64,000 nt of DNA, taken from positions 100,981 to 164,980 of the forward strand of contig JAGTJM010000070.1 of assembly GCA_020747015.1 (NCBI GenBank), read 5' to 3'. Shown here one piece after another: positions 23,601 through 35,411 of this stretch (positions are counted from its first letter, which is position 1; each line of letters opens with the position of its first letter). Both the position numbers and the translations under genes were made by a program. The notes under the pieces are model-generated. The model worked only from the letters and a program-made list of their open reading frames with translations, did no database searches and was not told where the DNA came from. The DNA is from Pyrenochaeta sp. MPI-SDFR-AT-0127. Lineage: Eukaryota > Ascomycota > Dothideomycetes > Pleosporales > Cucurbitariaceae.

Positions 23601-24248
23601 ACACTTGAATCGAGGGCGCAACGGCAGACTAGCACCAGCAACCATGACAGCTGCTGACCCGTCCTCGACAGGCGAGGCGAATCCCTCGAGTGTCATGGAA
23701 AGCGGAGGCTGCCGGTTTGCGCCAGTTGCTCGATATGTGGCTGTCCACTTGCTGATGCTAGCAAAAGCAAGCGTGGCCACCGACATGGATCTGTCACAGC
23801 ATCCGGACTGCCCCCCGTGTAGTTCCGCCTTCTCAGTTCCCCAGAACGTGAGGAGTCGGCCGACCACTTCCACGCGCATCACGCCGCGACAGGGCAGAGT
23901 GCCGATGTGGGTTCGCATGGCCCGTTCAACTAGACCGATCCCGGCAAGGCGGCATCCTCGTAACATGATTCACGCTGCTCGGATTGGGTGGTCAAAACGG
24001 CGAGGCGAACCCTGTCGTCGCCAGGAAGATAAGGAATGTTTTTGGCGTGTGGGATCTCGCTGTCTAGCCCTTGTGATGTGCACTATTTCACCTTAAAGCG
24101 CCTGCGTTTTCTCTTCTATCTTGACCGACCAAAGCTTGACCCTGACCCCCTCTCATCGTTTGACCACATTCCCTTCACCACACCTCCATCGCGGACAGTC
24201 CTCGCCGTTGTCGGGCCCTTCTCCATCTCCACCGAAAGTTTTTCCAAG
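20626..24248. other. 3.6-kb gene-poor interval
   Basis: No gene is supported here. Open frames are short, overlap on both strands and show no recognisable domain. The left ~300 bp should be the pectate lyase promoter, and the last few hundred bp the purine permease promoter (C/T-rich from ~24.1 kb). A perfect 16-bp palindrome (21568-21583) is listed separately. A 49-codon frame on the minus strand near 22.1 kb has protein-like composition but nothing extends it. Confidence 0.5.
21568..21583. promoter_or_regulatory. Perfect 16-bp palindrome containing a CArG box
   Basis: ACCCCATATATGGGGT is fully self-complementary. Its core, CCATATATGG, fits the CArG consensus CC(A/T)6GG bound by MADS-box factors such as Mcm1. 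It stands about 940 bp upstream of the pectate lyase start (20625, read leftward). Functional role unknown. Confidence 0.3.
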
Positions 24249-26218
24249 ATGGCCGGCTGGGTTCACAAGGCCAATGCTGCGGTTGCACGCTCATTCGTTG
24301 GCAGATACTTTCGCCTGGAGGGATCCGGTCACGCATGTTCCTCCCAGGCTGACACATACAGAAGCAAAAGGCTAACAACCCCATAGCCAAAAGAACGCAA
24401 GGGAAGTTACTTTTTTACCGAGTTCCGGGCTGGTTTGGCCACTTTCTTCGCAATGGCCTACATCATCTCGGTTAACTGTACGTGCCCAGTGCCGATTCAT
24501 GACAAGTCATTGCTAAAAACGCGCCAGCCTCAATTGTATCCGATAGCGGTGGTACTTGCGTCTGTCCGCCAGAGAGCATGGAGGATCTGTGTCTCACAAA
24601 TCAGGAATACATGTTGTGCGTCCAAGTCGTCAAGCGGGATCTAGTTACAGCGACAGCTGCCATTGCCGCATTGACATCTTTTTGCATGGGCTTGTTCGCC
24701 AATATGCCCATTGCTCTCGCTCCAGGAATGGGTCTTAACGCATACTTTGCCTATACGGTTGTTGGCTTTCACGGTTCAGGTTAGTGGGGCAAACATTCTT
24801 GTCGCTGTCATATTTTGTCGTACATGGCAGTCCTTGGTCATATTCGTTTCCTGGTTTTCTGAAAATACTCGATTTGTGCAATTCAATTGGCTGATAGCTT
24901 TTCAGGTTTGGTACCCTACGAGGTTGCACTTACCGCCGTCTTTGTCGAAGGTTTCGTCTTTGTCGGCCTCACGCTGCTAGGTATCCGACAGTGGCTTGCG
25001 AGAGCTATACCTGCTAGCATTAAACTTGCAACTGGAGTTGGTATCGGTCTGTACCTCACGATTATCGGTCTCACCTACTCTGCTGGTATTGGCCTTATCA
25101 CTGGCGCTGTCGCCACCCCACTAGAACTTGCCGGTTGCGAGGCTCAGTACAAGGGCGAAGACGGTGTATGTCCTGGTTCACATAAGATGAGAAACCCAAC
25201 CATGTGGATTGGCATCTTCTGCGGCGGTTTTCTAACCGTCATGCTGATGATGTACCGTGTCAAGGGTGCGATTATCTTTGGCATTTTACTGGTGTCCATC
25301 ATTTCCTGGCCCCGTCCTACCAGTGTTACCTATTTCCCCCACACCGAGCTTGGCGACTCAGCCTTCGACTTCTTCAAGAAGGTTGTTACATTCCACCCAA
25401 TCACAAAAGTGTTGGCTGTCCAGGAGTGGGACATCTCTGAATATAGAGGCCAATGGGGACTTGCGTTTATCACGTTCTTATATGTCGACATTCTTGACTG
25501 CACTGGTACTTTGTACTCCATGGCTCGCTTTTGTGGAGCCATTGACGAGCGAACCCAGGACTTTGAGAACTCTTCGATTGCTTACACTGTTGATGCGGTG
25601 GGCATCTCCATTGGCTCCCTTATGGGTTCGCCTCCAGTTACTGCTTACATTGAGTCCGGTGCTGGAATTTCTGAAGGCGGCAAGACTGGTCTTACTGCCA
25701 TGTTCGCTGGACTGGCGTTCTTCGTTTCCATCTTCTTTGCGCCAATCTTTGCTTCAATTCCACCATGGGCAACTGGGTGCACCTTGATAATTGTGGGCTC
25801 TCTCATGGCCCAGGCCGCCAAAGACATCAACTGGCGCTACATGGGTGACGCAATTCCCGCCTTCCTCACCATCGCGATCATGCCCTTTACATACTCAATC
25901 GCCTACGGTCTGATTGCTGGGATCTGCTCCTACATGCTCATCAATACACTCGTGTTCATACTCGAGAAAGCATCTGGTGGTCGCATCGTTCCACCCAACA
26001 AGGAAGAGAAGGAGCACTGGACCTGGCGCATTCCGGGTGGCTTCTTCCCACCATGGGTGCAGAGGATCTTGTCCGGAAAGAAGGACTTTTGGAAAGCTAA
26101 TGATGAGACACAGGGGGTCAACATGCAGACGGCAGACCCCAAGAGCGAGAACAGCTCGGCCCACAATGTGCCTGAAAAGGAATTTGTCACCGACAAAGAA
26201 CCCCAGAAGATTGCCTAG
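24249..26218 (+). CDS. AzgA-type purine (adenine/guanine/hypoxanthine) permease
   Basis: This is a polytopic plasma-membrane H+/purine symporter of the AzgA family. Exons are 24249-24332, 24387-24477, 24528-24779 and 24906-26218; introns are 54, 50 and 126 nt, giving 579 aa. Family landmarks are VGRYFRLEGSGH-PKERKGSYF near the start, EFRAGLATFFAMAYIISVN, SDSGGTCVC, the substrate-region ANMPIALAPGMGLNAYFAY, DILDCTGTLYSMARF, and GSPPVTAYIESGAGISEGGK. About a dozen hydrophobic segments and a charged C-terminal tail are visible. Intron 1 begins with GC rather than GT: only a GCATGT donor after CAC gives the conserved EGSGH-PKERKG junction, with a good GCTAAC branch point. The resemblance to Aspergillus AzgA is strong, but the exact substrate range is inferred. 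Confidence 0.93.
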
Positions 26219-27109
26219 ATGAGACGGGGCTATTCTGGCACAGAAAACGTTGTAAATGGATAGTCAAAGGAATGATGCAGCGTGCAATGGTCCTGTAATG
26301 CTGGATGCAACAAAGTCGGCTCCGGAAGTTTGGACTGCACGCGTATGGCAGGGGAAAGGCAGGGAAACGTGATTAGAGGTTCTGGTTATACCCTCACTTG
26401 TGTTTGGGCTTGCTTATTCGCAAATCACACCGATTATATTCCTATGCTCTGAGTTGCATTTGTTTCTCCTCGTGCTCTTGTACTCGGAAGCTGTGTGGAT
26501 AGGCTCAGCCACGCCGCCAACGGCATAGCTCGTGTGCCACACGCTGTGTGTGCTGACAGGACTGGCGCGCTGCATCACGCGTCAAATGCAGCGCATGCGA
26601 CATGCCCAGTCAGCCTCGTTGGCCATGTCGGCTACCCATGGCCGAGTAGCAAGCACACAAAAACTTGTGTCGGTAGTCGGATGAACAGCCCTCAATCGGC
26701 GCGGCCTTGGGTGGCACCGCCGATGCAGGCCACACCGAGGTTCGAGGGCCCCCCACCATGCACATGACGGATGAAGGGTTTTGTGGACATCGGACACCGA
26801 GCGCGGTTCCGCAATATCACAGCCGCCCAACGCTCTGCCTTTGCATGCATAGTTGATCTCCAGCATCGCAAGCCTGCTACTCTAGGAGCACAGCCGCCAG
26901 TTGGGTCTTTGGCTACGGTTACTGTGCGGAACCATTGGCGTGCCAAAAGACGGATCTCTCCGGCTTTGGCTTACCCAAGCAGCAGCATCTTTGCTAAGCT
27001 GTGACTATTCGCGACTCAGCTTTGCTGCGTCAATCTACCGACTACGCTCGATTATCAAAGAGAAGGAAAGCATCTGCACGGCGCAATTGAGGAGAAGCGC
27101 GCTCCAACC
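26219..27109. other. Intergenic: permease 3' end and RIB3 promoter
   Basis: This is an 891-bp spacer between two genes read rightward. I see no gene in it, and open frames on both strands mirror each other. Confidence 0.5.
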
Positions 27110-27955
27110 ATGCCCGCCGAGATCGACGGGCTTCCGCCTGTCAACGGCATCAACAGCACCAATGGCCATACCAACGGACTTTCAAACCCTACACCAGCAC
27201 ATGCCGCCTTCGACTCGATACCAGACGTTATACAGGCTTTTGGTGCGTTCTCATTCGCAGCCCCTCTGCCACATACCCTTCAATTCGCTCTAGGCTCCCG
27301 CAAGTCCAACTGACCCACCATGTGAACAGCCAACGATGAGTTTGTCATTGTACTCGACGACACTTCGCGCGAGAACGAGGGTGATCTCATCATTGCCGCA
27401 TCCGCCCTCACTCCTGCCAAAGCCTCATTTATGATCCGCTACTCCTCTGGCTACATCTGCGCGCCACTTTCCGCTTCTCGTGCCGCAGCCCTCCACCTCC
27501 CACAAATGGTCGCCGATAATGCGGATCCAAACCGCACCGCATACGCAATTTCAATCGATGCAATAGATCCTTCTGTGTCCACCGGAATATCGGCACATGA
27601 TCGGAGTCTCACCTGCCGTATGCTCGCAGACCCCTCCGCGAAAGCGACTCACTTTCGACGACCAGGTCATATCCTTCCGTTACAAGCGCGTGATGGTGGC
27701 GTCAGGGTCAGGAGAGGACATACAGAGGCAGCGGTGGACCTCTGTCGATTAGCTGGAAAGCAGCCGGTCGGTGTCATATGTGAAATGATTACGGATGGAT
27801 TGGAGACCGAGGGCAAGCCGGAGCTGGTAGGAGGTGGCATGATGAGGAGAGACGAGTGCCTTGCTTTTGGTAAGAAATGGGGCATCAAGGTGTGTACGAT
27901 TGAGGACATGGTGGCGTATCTCGAGGCAAATGAAGGGAAGTCATCCATCCATTGA
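27110..27955 (+). CDS. RIB3: 3,4-dihydroxy-2-butanone 4-phosphate synthase
   Basis: This enzyme converts ribulose 5-phosphate to formate and 3,4-dihydroxy-2-butanone 4-phosphate, the four-carbon precursor of riboflavin. Exons are 27110-27242 and 27330-27955; the intron is 87 nt, GT-AG, giving 252 aa. Active-site segments are present: DDTSRENEGDLI (the RENEGD metal/substrate loop), YAISIDA, STGISAHDRSLT, HFRRPGHILPLQAR, RRGHTEAAVDLC and GVICEM. It is a monofunctional enzyme of fungal type with no fused GTP cyclohydrolase II domain. The first ~35 residues (Gly/Asn/Thr-rich) are a non-conserved extension. It is convergent with the aminotransferase gene, with a 328-bp gap. Confidence 0.96.
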
Positions 27956-28283
27956 GCTGTTCACCAAAGCGAGGACAAATTAGCAGAGGTTTACGGTCTT
28001 TGTCGTATCGGCGTTGGGGATGCAAGTCGATTGTTATTATGCGCCGCCATGACTCTCGCCACCTGGTTGCATTGTAAAGCCTTTATAATAGATACTTACA
28101 ATTATGCAAGCGCTATTGTAAGAGCTATACTGAACCTTTTCCTATCAGATCAGGAATCCAATGTACCTCGCCTTACACATGGAAATCAGGCTTCACTCAA
28201 TACAAACCAGTGATGCTCGTCTAGGCATGAAACGGAAGCGAAAGCACCAAGGTTGAGATGGTAATCATTAAGACTCAAGTTAG
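27956..28283. other. Intergenic between convergent RIB3 and ACC-synthase-like gene
   Basis: This 328-bp AT-richer spacer should hold both transcription terminators. No gene is seen in it. Confidence 0.5.
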
Positions 28284-29713
28284 TCAATTATGCAAAAGAA
28301 AGGTCTCGATCCTTAGCAGTGCTGTCTCCATAACGTTCCTTTCAACTGAAAACCGCATCCTCGCCCACCCAAAATCTCCTTCAACTCCCCTGAAAAAGCG
28401 CCCTTGGGCGACATTTACACCCTGTAGTGCGAGCTTATCGTAAAATGTCTTCTCTTCACTCGCGTTTTTCGCCTTCTTTGCTAGTTTTGCGAATAAGAAA
28501 AGGCCATGCGTAGGCGTGACAAAGTCAATCTTCCAGGCGCGCAAAGAACTAGCAAGCAGATTGTACGAAGCTGTCAGTCGCTCAGAGTTCAAAGTGAGAA
28601 GGGTTGGCAGCTGGGACCAATTTAGAAGTGAGGATAGATAGAGGGAGGCGACACTGTTGGTATGGTTTTTTGTCAGGAGTGCCACCGCGGACCGGAGTTG
28701 GGGATTCTGTTGGGAGATGAGGCAACCCTGAACGGATCAATGCTTTGATAGGTCGAGGGGATTAGAACATCTTACCACTCGAAGTCCACCCAGACCAAAC
28801 AACTTACTCGCACTCCAGATCACATGTACACGACTCGGATCAACTTTCACCGCACCCTCTGGCACAAGTGGTTCGGTCAAGGAGAGTGCAGAAACGAAGC
28901 GTGGGGCCTTATCAGGCACACCATCAAGTTCTGATAGCGCGTGAATCTCATCAGAGATGAAGTGCAATCCCCGCTCCTGGCAAAACTCCATGAGTTCTAA
29001 CAAGGCTTGCTTGGGGTAGCACCTCGAGAGCGGATTGTGTGGGTTACACAGTAGTAAAGCTTTGATCCGCGACTTGTCGGCTGAGAAGTCATAGGCTGCC
29101 TGTAAGGAAGGAAGGAGATAGTTGTCGTAATTTTCGTATGATGGTGGCTGGGCGAGAATTATGTTGACGTTTGTTCGAGATTTGAGAATGTGTCCAATGC
29201 CGTCTACATGAATGATTTAAAAAGCGTTCTTTTGGTTCTGAGGGTGGTGAAGAAAGCTTACACCAGTACGGTCCAGGAATGAGTACGCTGTCTCCGTCAT
29301 CGCAGACTGCATGTATCAAATTGTCGATGGCATCGCTCGCTCCAGCAGTGAGCACAACATGTTCGGGCTTGACATCATGAATCGGGTTCAAATAGAGATT
29401 GAAGAACCTGGCTAAAGCCTCACGAACCTGGAAGTCCCCGCCACTTAGACTGGGGCCAGACAAGGCGAAGGCCTGTTTGGTGTAAGCATGGTGGAGCTGG
29501 CGCGATTTGGCGCGTACGGACTTCGCTAGTGAGCTGGTCTTCTATAGTGCTTTTGAAAAATTCTAGGAGTTCAGATCGAAGGACTTCATTCTGCGCGTTG
29601 GATAGGTCGACCGCAGAGGTGGGGTTGTACTGCTTTGGAGGGGCTGCAGCAGCAAAAACGGGTAGCAACTCATCGAGGGTCCTCTGTACACGTACAGACA
29701 GGCCTGACTCCAT
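28284..29713 (-). CDS. ACC-synthase-like PLP-dependent aminotransferase (class I/II)
   Basis: This is a fold-type I PLP enzyme resembling 1-aminocyclopropane-1-carboxylate synthases and related fungal aminotransferases. Exons are 29713-29522, 29472-29262, 29203-28776 and 28727-28284; introns are 49, 58 and 48 nt, GT-AG, giving 424 aa. Landmarks are SGPSLSGGDFQVREALARFF, TAGASDAIDNL (PLP phosphate cup), IPGPYWYGI (formed by splicing), LLLCNPHNPLSR, ISDEIHA, and the PLP lysine in SASKLFGLGGLRVG (Lys ~268). Whether it makes ACC (the ethylene precursor) or transaminates cannot be told from sequence. The ATG at 29713 is chosen because similarity starts soon after it; an in-frame ATG at 29911 would add 66 low-complexity residues. 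Confidence 0.88.
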
Positions 29714-30341
29714 CGTCGGCTGTATTAAGGGGGCGGTCTGCGCGCGCTTCGGATTTTTGGTTATAGGAGTGTCGGGCGCGCGAAAAGGCTGCAACCATGT
29801 TGGGCCATTTAGGTCGACCGTGCCAAGTGGCAATATTCTGCGGCACAGCTGAGATTCCAGAGGGTTGGTTCTGGCTTGAGCGACAAAGCTGACATCTGCA
29901 TAAACACACATTCGGAGTCCAAAGCGCGGTAGAATGTCGGGGCCATTGGCTCCATCGCAGATGTTGCAACCAAAATAAACTACTAACGTACTTCAAGGGG
30001 GAATCTCGTGCTGATCAAAATCATTCAGGCTACTTCACCATGCGCCCGAAATCTGTTCTTCATGTGTACCATCCGGTGCTTTGTTCACCCTAATCACTTC
30101 AGCACAATCCAAATCCTACCCAACGCCGCGGAAATGCCCCACGGTTAAAATGCGTGCAGAACATGAAACTTGCAACGAGCCAAGAAGGCTACCGGCGCTG
30201 ACGATGCACGCATGCGAAAAAGACAAACTGACAGAAAACAACTGCCGTGCCAGGTACTGCTCAGTACCTGCATTTCCAAGGTATAGGCGCAGTGCATGCC
30301 ACTTGCAGTTATACAAGCCATGGTCATACTATTTAACTGAC
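29714..30341. other. Intergenic: aminotransferase upstream and STU2 3' flank
   Basis: This is a 628-bp spacer. Its left part is probably leader/promoter of the aminotransferase. No further gene is seen. Confidence 0.5.
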
Positions 30342-33132
30342 TTATTGTGGCGGCCTACCGATACCCTGCTTGGCCTGAAAGTCACATAAGTAGTGAACTA
30401 TAGTATTGTAGAGAAGGGGGCGCCTTGCTTACCTTCATCATTTCTATTCTTTGCTTCAGATTTTGTGTGACCTCAGCAGCACGCTTCCAGCTTTCTGCAC
30501 CAGAAGCAGCCGGTGGGCCTCCAATGCGACTGGAACTGTTCTCCGTCGGGCTTATGCGGCCGCCACCCCTTGACGATAATGACGACTTGCCAGAGGCATC
30601 TGCTCGCAGAGGGCTCAGCTTTCCGCTCAAATTGCTGCCAGGGCGAGACAGAGAATCGAAATTCTCCTTACCGTCACCACCAGGACTTGTCGGCCCGCTC
30701 ACAAAACCTCTATCCCGTCTTCCGTAGAGACCTTGGCTGCCATAGCCAGAGTCACCCAGTCGCATACCGTTTGTGCTGGCGTTGGTAGGGTCGGTGTAGA
30801 TCTGATCAGCTAGGTCCGCAGGTGGTGGTGAAGTAGCCCGCACTTGCCGACTAAGTTCGCGCTTCAATCGGTCAACCTCTCGCCGCTGATTCTGCACTGT
30901 CTGCTCGGCAGCTTCGTAGTCTGATCGAGCGCGGACAAGCTGCGTCTCCTTCGCCTTGATCGAAAGAACATCACGAGTGTGGTCTTCAATCAGTTGGGCA
31001 TTCTGATTCTGGAGCTCGTGGATTTGCGAGGTGAGCTTCGTTCGCTCTCCGCGAATTTCCTCATTCTGTCGCCTTATCCGGTCTACTTCTGCTCGAAGCT
31101 CTTCCAACTCCGCTCGTTCCACCAAGCTGAGCCCAGTAGGAGCGTGCGAGGGTGGGGCCGGGGCAACAGCAGTAGCTTCGGTGGCAGGTTTTCCAAGTGG
31201 ACGTCCTGCAAGCCCTCGGCCACCCCCGAACTTAGGTTGTGCCAGTGGTGCAGCCTCTTCAGGAGGAGGTGAAGAAACTGGCCGTTTCGGCGAGGGCGCA
31301 ACTAGACCTGAAGTAGGCTTCTTCAGTCCTCCTAATCTTGACGGCGCGGCAAGTGCTGATTTTGGAGCACCTAGTTTAGAAGCTCCTGGCCTTGATGTGG
31401 GCTTTGGCACGAGAGGTGCCGTGTGCTCTTCCGCCGATGGTGGAGCGGTGACAAGCGCCGGTTTCTTGGTGCCACCTAGTGCTGGTCGTTTTCCAATAGG
31501 CTTTTTGCTCGCTACTGGGGCAGCTGCTGTCTTTGGCGGTGGGGCGGCTTTGGGCTTGTACTTTGCCTTGACCTCTGCAGAGTCAAAATATTCTTTGATC
31601 TTGTTCTTGCGAATGTCATCGAGTCCATCCAGGTGGGCGTTCATAATCCGGTCTCCCATAATCTTCCACAGGGTACCGAGTGCCTCAGCACCAGCCGATC
31701 GCTGCACCTCTTGAGACTCTGTGAGCAGCTTGGTGGCAGCTTCAGCTATGGTTTTGGCCTGGTCGGGTGAGGGAGCCTCGCGGCTGCCCTTCAGACACCG
31801 TATCAAGAAGCGTGATGATTCGAGCTTTACCTGTGGATTCTTGTGTTTCAGGAACTCTAATATCTCCTCCAAGCAATCCTGGAAATTGGTAGAGGCGAAC
31901 GCCGCATCAAGAGCTGCCCCAATGGCATCAGTCACTGTTTGCTTCTTCTCCTTCAATCGTTCCATCATGGCATTCATGATATCCTTACGATATCTGGCGA
32001 AACTCTTCTTCAGACCCTTTGCCAGGAGTTCGATACAATTTGCCGCAGTAGAGACAACGGCAATATTCGCGTCCTTCATGCTCTTCGCAAAACCGCGTAC
32101 CAGCTCATCGAATGGTCCTTCTGCGATTCTAGGATGGTTCAGGGCTTTGTGGACTTCATCAAGAGTCTCTTTACGATCTTTCCACTTGGACGATGCCAAT
32201 CGCTCGGTATAGTCCTTTGGAATCTTGGGAAACACGTCGACTGCTTCGAACTCGGGCTCAAGATCAAAGGCGGCCTCGTCGTCAACGTCCTCATCGAAAT
32301 CGTCATCCCCACCCGGTGCGGCGACTGCAGCTTCCTTGGCAGCCTGTTGAGATCGAAGGAGCCGCTCCTGCTTCGGGGGAGGCTCATCCTTGACCTTGTC
32401 AAAGAGTTTATCGAGGTCCTGTTGCTGGACGGGCTTCAAGTCGTTCCAGAAAAGTGGTTTCATGGCCTCCTTCAGCCATCGGTAGAATTCAACGGTCAGC
32501 TCCTGGGCCTTTGCGCGAACGTTCTTGTCCGCGTGGCCGTACACTTTGGGGAGCAGCTTGAGGACGGGCTTGGGCTCGATGGTTTTGCAGCCATAAGCAT
32601 GGTATATTTGAGCTAGTGCATCGAGCGTCGCAGCAACGACTTTGGGCTGTTTGTTAGAGAGAAGTGGGAGGAGCTCTTCAATCACTGGGTCAGGCTTATC
32701 CGTCTCAACGTAGAGCATCAGGGCCTCGAGAGCCTTCTGCTTGGCCGCGGGCCTTGTTGACGGCAGGCCCTTCTCGGCAATGGTCGCGATGGTGATGTTT
32801 CGTGTCCTGGGGCATTGTCAATCAGCAAGACATGCAAATATCAACCCAACCATGTGGTCTTACCGCGTGCAGCCAGCCTGCCCTGATATCTCGAGGAAGG
32901 CACACAATGCAGCCAGACCCTCCTGCTGGGCCGCGACGTTGGAGTCGCCTACAACGCCCTTCCATATGCTCGCATCGTTGATGAACTGGCGCACGACAGC
33001 GTCCGACTCGCTGACGGCAAGGCTGAACTCTTTGGCAGCGGCTTCATAGCCCTCCTTCCGCACCTTCCAATTCTTGTGTGTAAAGCGGTCGGGGAGGGGG
33101 AGCGAACTGAAGTCGTCCTCCTGGTCGGCCAT
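30342..33132 (-). CDS. STU2: XMAP215/Dis1-family microtubule polymerase (TOG protein)
   Basis: This is a microtubule plus-end polymerase acting at spindle pole bodies, kinetochores and microtubule tips. Exons are 33132-32864, 32806-30433 and 30374-30342; introns are 57 and 58 nt, GT-AG, giving 891 aa. The layout is the fungal two-TOG type. TOG1 is at residues ~1-240 (LPLPDRFTHKNWKVRKEGYE at the start, WLKEAMKPLFW at the end). An acidic spacer is followed by TOG2 at ~279-500 (SSKWKDRKETLDEV; ending IKEYFDSAEVKAKY). A basic Pro/Ser/Lys linker for lattice binding spans ~500-650, then a coiled coil at ~650-745 for dimerisation and a Ser-rich tail. The tiny last exon (AKQGIGRPPQ) completes the family C-terminus after RIEMMK. 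Divergent from PAC1. Orthologues are called Alp14/Dis1 or AlpA in other fungi. Confidence 0.94.
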
Positions 33133-33919
33133 AGTGTTTGGTGCTGCGTCCGCGGCGGTGCGGGGTGCGCTGTCAAAGGTTGGGAGCTGTTGGGGCGTCA
33201 GTCGCATTCCCTCGTACAAGGAACTAAAAAGCAGCACACGGCGCTGGCCAAGTGCCGCCAGCGACGGTGTGGTGGCGGCGGTGGTAGATGCAGCAATGTG
33301 CCAGAAAAGCGGGCAAGAAAAGGTCCTAGGAGAGGCGGGGAGCATACCAAATACTGTCAGCAGATGCAAACCGTCGTATTGCGCGTCGCAAGGCCTATGG
33401 AGTACCCAAGTAATGTCGCGATGTGGGTGGTACTCGCGACGTGGGTTCTGTGGTTGTATGCGCCTTCACACTGTGGGGGATGCAAAAGCTGCGTGTATTT
33501 GGTGTTGGTCGCGCGTTCCCGGAGCGACAGAAGGGTGCATCATTCGCTGTGGCGGCCCATCCCTGCATATCAGCAGCCCAAAGGAAACAGGAACAGGAAC
33601 AGGAATAGGACTACGAGGGCCACCTTAGCAGCCAACCGCTCCAACAAAAGAATATCACACACACACACAAAATCCCACATACCCATTGCGCCCACATTAC
33701 TTCCCTTCAGTCACTCGCCTTGGCGCTGGCCTGGCTTGCAACCAAACTGCCAGTCTTCGCCGTCATTTCTTGCCCTCACCGCATGTCCCCGCAGCCGGCG
33801 TCCAAATCCCCACCCAAGCCCGCCAACCATTGCGCAAATCTTCTCGCGGGCAGGCACCAACAGTTCCCAGTGCATGGTGGCCTCTTGTGGCAGTCTCGCA
33901 TGAGCACGGCACCCTCGCC
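33133..33919. promoter_or_regulatory. Shared divergent promoter of STU2 and PAC1
   Basis: These 787 bp separate the start codons of two head-to-head genes encoding microtubule regulators, so both promoters must lie here. I see no gene in it. A GGAACA/GGAAT hexamer run (33587-33608) and a CA-repeat (33656-33671) lie on the PAC1 side. Confidence 0.6.
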
Positions 33920-35411
33920 ATGAGTGCCATCTTGACCGACCGACAGGCGGAAGAACTGTGAGCGCCGCGCAAGCAACAAACCGCCTGCAGGCCATGCTAA
34001 TCAGTGGACAGTCACAAGGCCATTGTAGCCTACTTGAGCGTCATCAATGCACCCAACACAGCCGCAGCGTTCCGTGACGAGGCCAACGTCTCGGCTGCTT
34101 TTGACGATGCAACAAGGAAGAAGTACGAGGGCCTGCTGGAAAAGAAGTGGACAAGTGTGGTGCGGTTGCAGAAGAAGGTAGCTGCCCTCCAGCTCAAAGA
34201 CGCTGCGGCACAAAGCTTATCCCTCACAGGTCCTGGAGCTGGAGCAGCGAAATCAGAGCCTCCAGAGCGAATTAGACTCAACCACGCCCACATCGCTCCT
34301 CCGACGAAACCAAGACCCCACCAGCTGGCTGCCACGAGCCCCTGCCCGGCATACTCTCCAGTCCCACCGCTCACCCATCACCTGCGTCGCATTCCACCCT
34401 GTCTTCTCGTCACTGGCTTCAGGCTCAGAAGACACAACCATCAAGATCTGGGATTGGGAGCTGGGCGAGCTCGAAAGGACAGTCAAGGGACACACAAAGG
34501 GCGTGCTGGATGTCGACTTTGGTGGCCCAAGAGGCGGAACGCTCCTAGCATCGTGCTCGAGTGACCTGACCATCAAGCTCTGGGACCCTTCCGACGAGTA
34601 CAAGAATATACGTACACTGCCTGGTCATGACCATTCCGTTTCCGCCATCCGGTTTGTCCCTAGTGGCGCCGCAGGCTCACCTTCGTCTGGCAATCTTCTC
34701 GTGTCTGCATCTCGAGATAAAACCCTGCGGATATGGGATGTCACCACGGGATACTGCGTCAAGACAATACGAGGGCACGCAGACTGGGTCCGGGACGTTG
34801 CGCCAAGCTATGATGGACGATGGCTGATCTCGGCGGGAAATGACCAGACCGCGCGCTTGTGGGATGCCAGCTCAGGAGAGGCCAAATGCACCTTCCTTGG
34901 CCACGAACATGTAATAGAGTGTGTCACAATAGCACCCCCAGTATCTTATGCCAACCTAGCTTCTCTCGCTGGGTTAAAGAAGCCACCGCCACTCAGCAGT
35001 TCCGCAGAATTCATCGCAACAGGATCAAGAGATAAGACAATTAAGATCTGGGATGGACGGGGCACACTGATAAAAACGCTTGCTGGTCATGACAATTGGA
35101 TTCGGGGGCTCGTCTTTCATCCTGGCGGCAAATACCTCCTGTCAGCCAGTGATGACAAGACTATTCGGTGTTGGGACCTCACGCAAGAGGGTCGGTGTGT
35201 CAAAGTCGTTACAGATGCACACGGGCACTTTGTGAGCTGCATGCGATGGGCACCAAACGTCGTCAAAGATGTACCTGTCAATGGGGATGCATCAAACGGC
35301 ACAGCAAATGGTGCCACCAAGAAGAAAGACGAAGACGTGGCCAAAGCAGGTATACGCTGCGTTATTGCAACTGGCTGTGTAGATCTCAACGTTCGCATCT
35401 TTGCTTCATGA
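33920..35411 (+). CDS. PAC1: LIS1/NudF nuclear-distribution protein
   Basis: This is a dynein regulator that binds the dynein motor and targets it to microtubule plus ends for nuclear migration. Exons are 33920-33957, 34012-34177 and 34230-35411; introns are 54 and 52 nt, GT-AG, giving 461 aa. A LisH dimerisation motif lies in residues ~8-40 (LHKAIVAYLSVINAPNTAAAF), followed by a short coiled coil (WTSVVRLQKKVLELEQRNQS). Seven WD40 repeats start near residue 108 (e.g. LASGSEDTTIKIWDWE, LISAGNDQTARLWD, LLSASDDKTIRCWD), and the last is ATGCVDLNVRIFAS. The 38-nt first exon is supported because it supplies MSAILTDRQAEEL, the usual start of the family. Repeat 5 and the segment before repeat 7 carry loop insertions common in Pezizomycotina. 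Confidence 0.96.

Noticed and set aside
23605..24096. 163-codon frame on + overlapping a 122-codon frame on -
   Set aside because: Both are Arg/Pro-rich mirror frames without domains. The region is better explained as the purine permease promoter.
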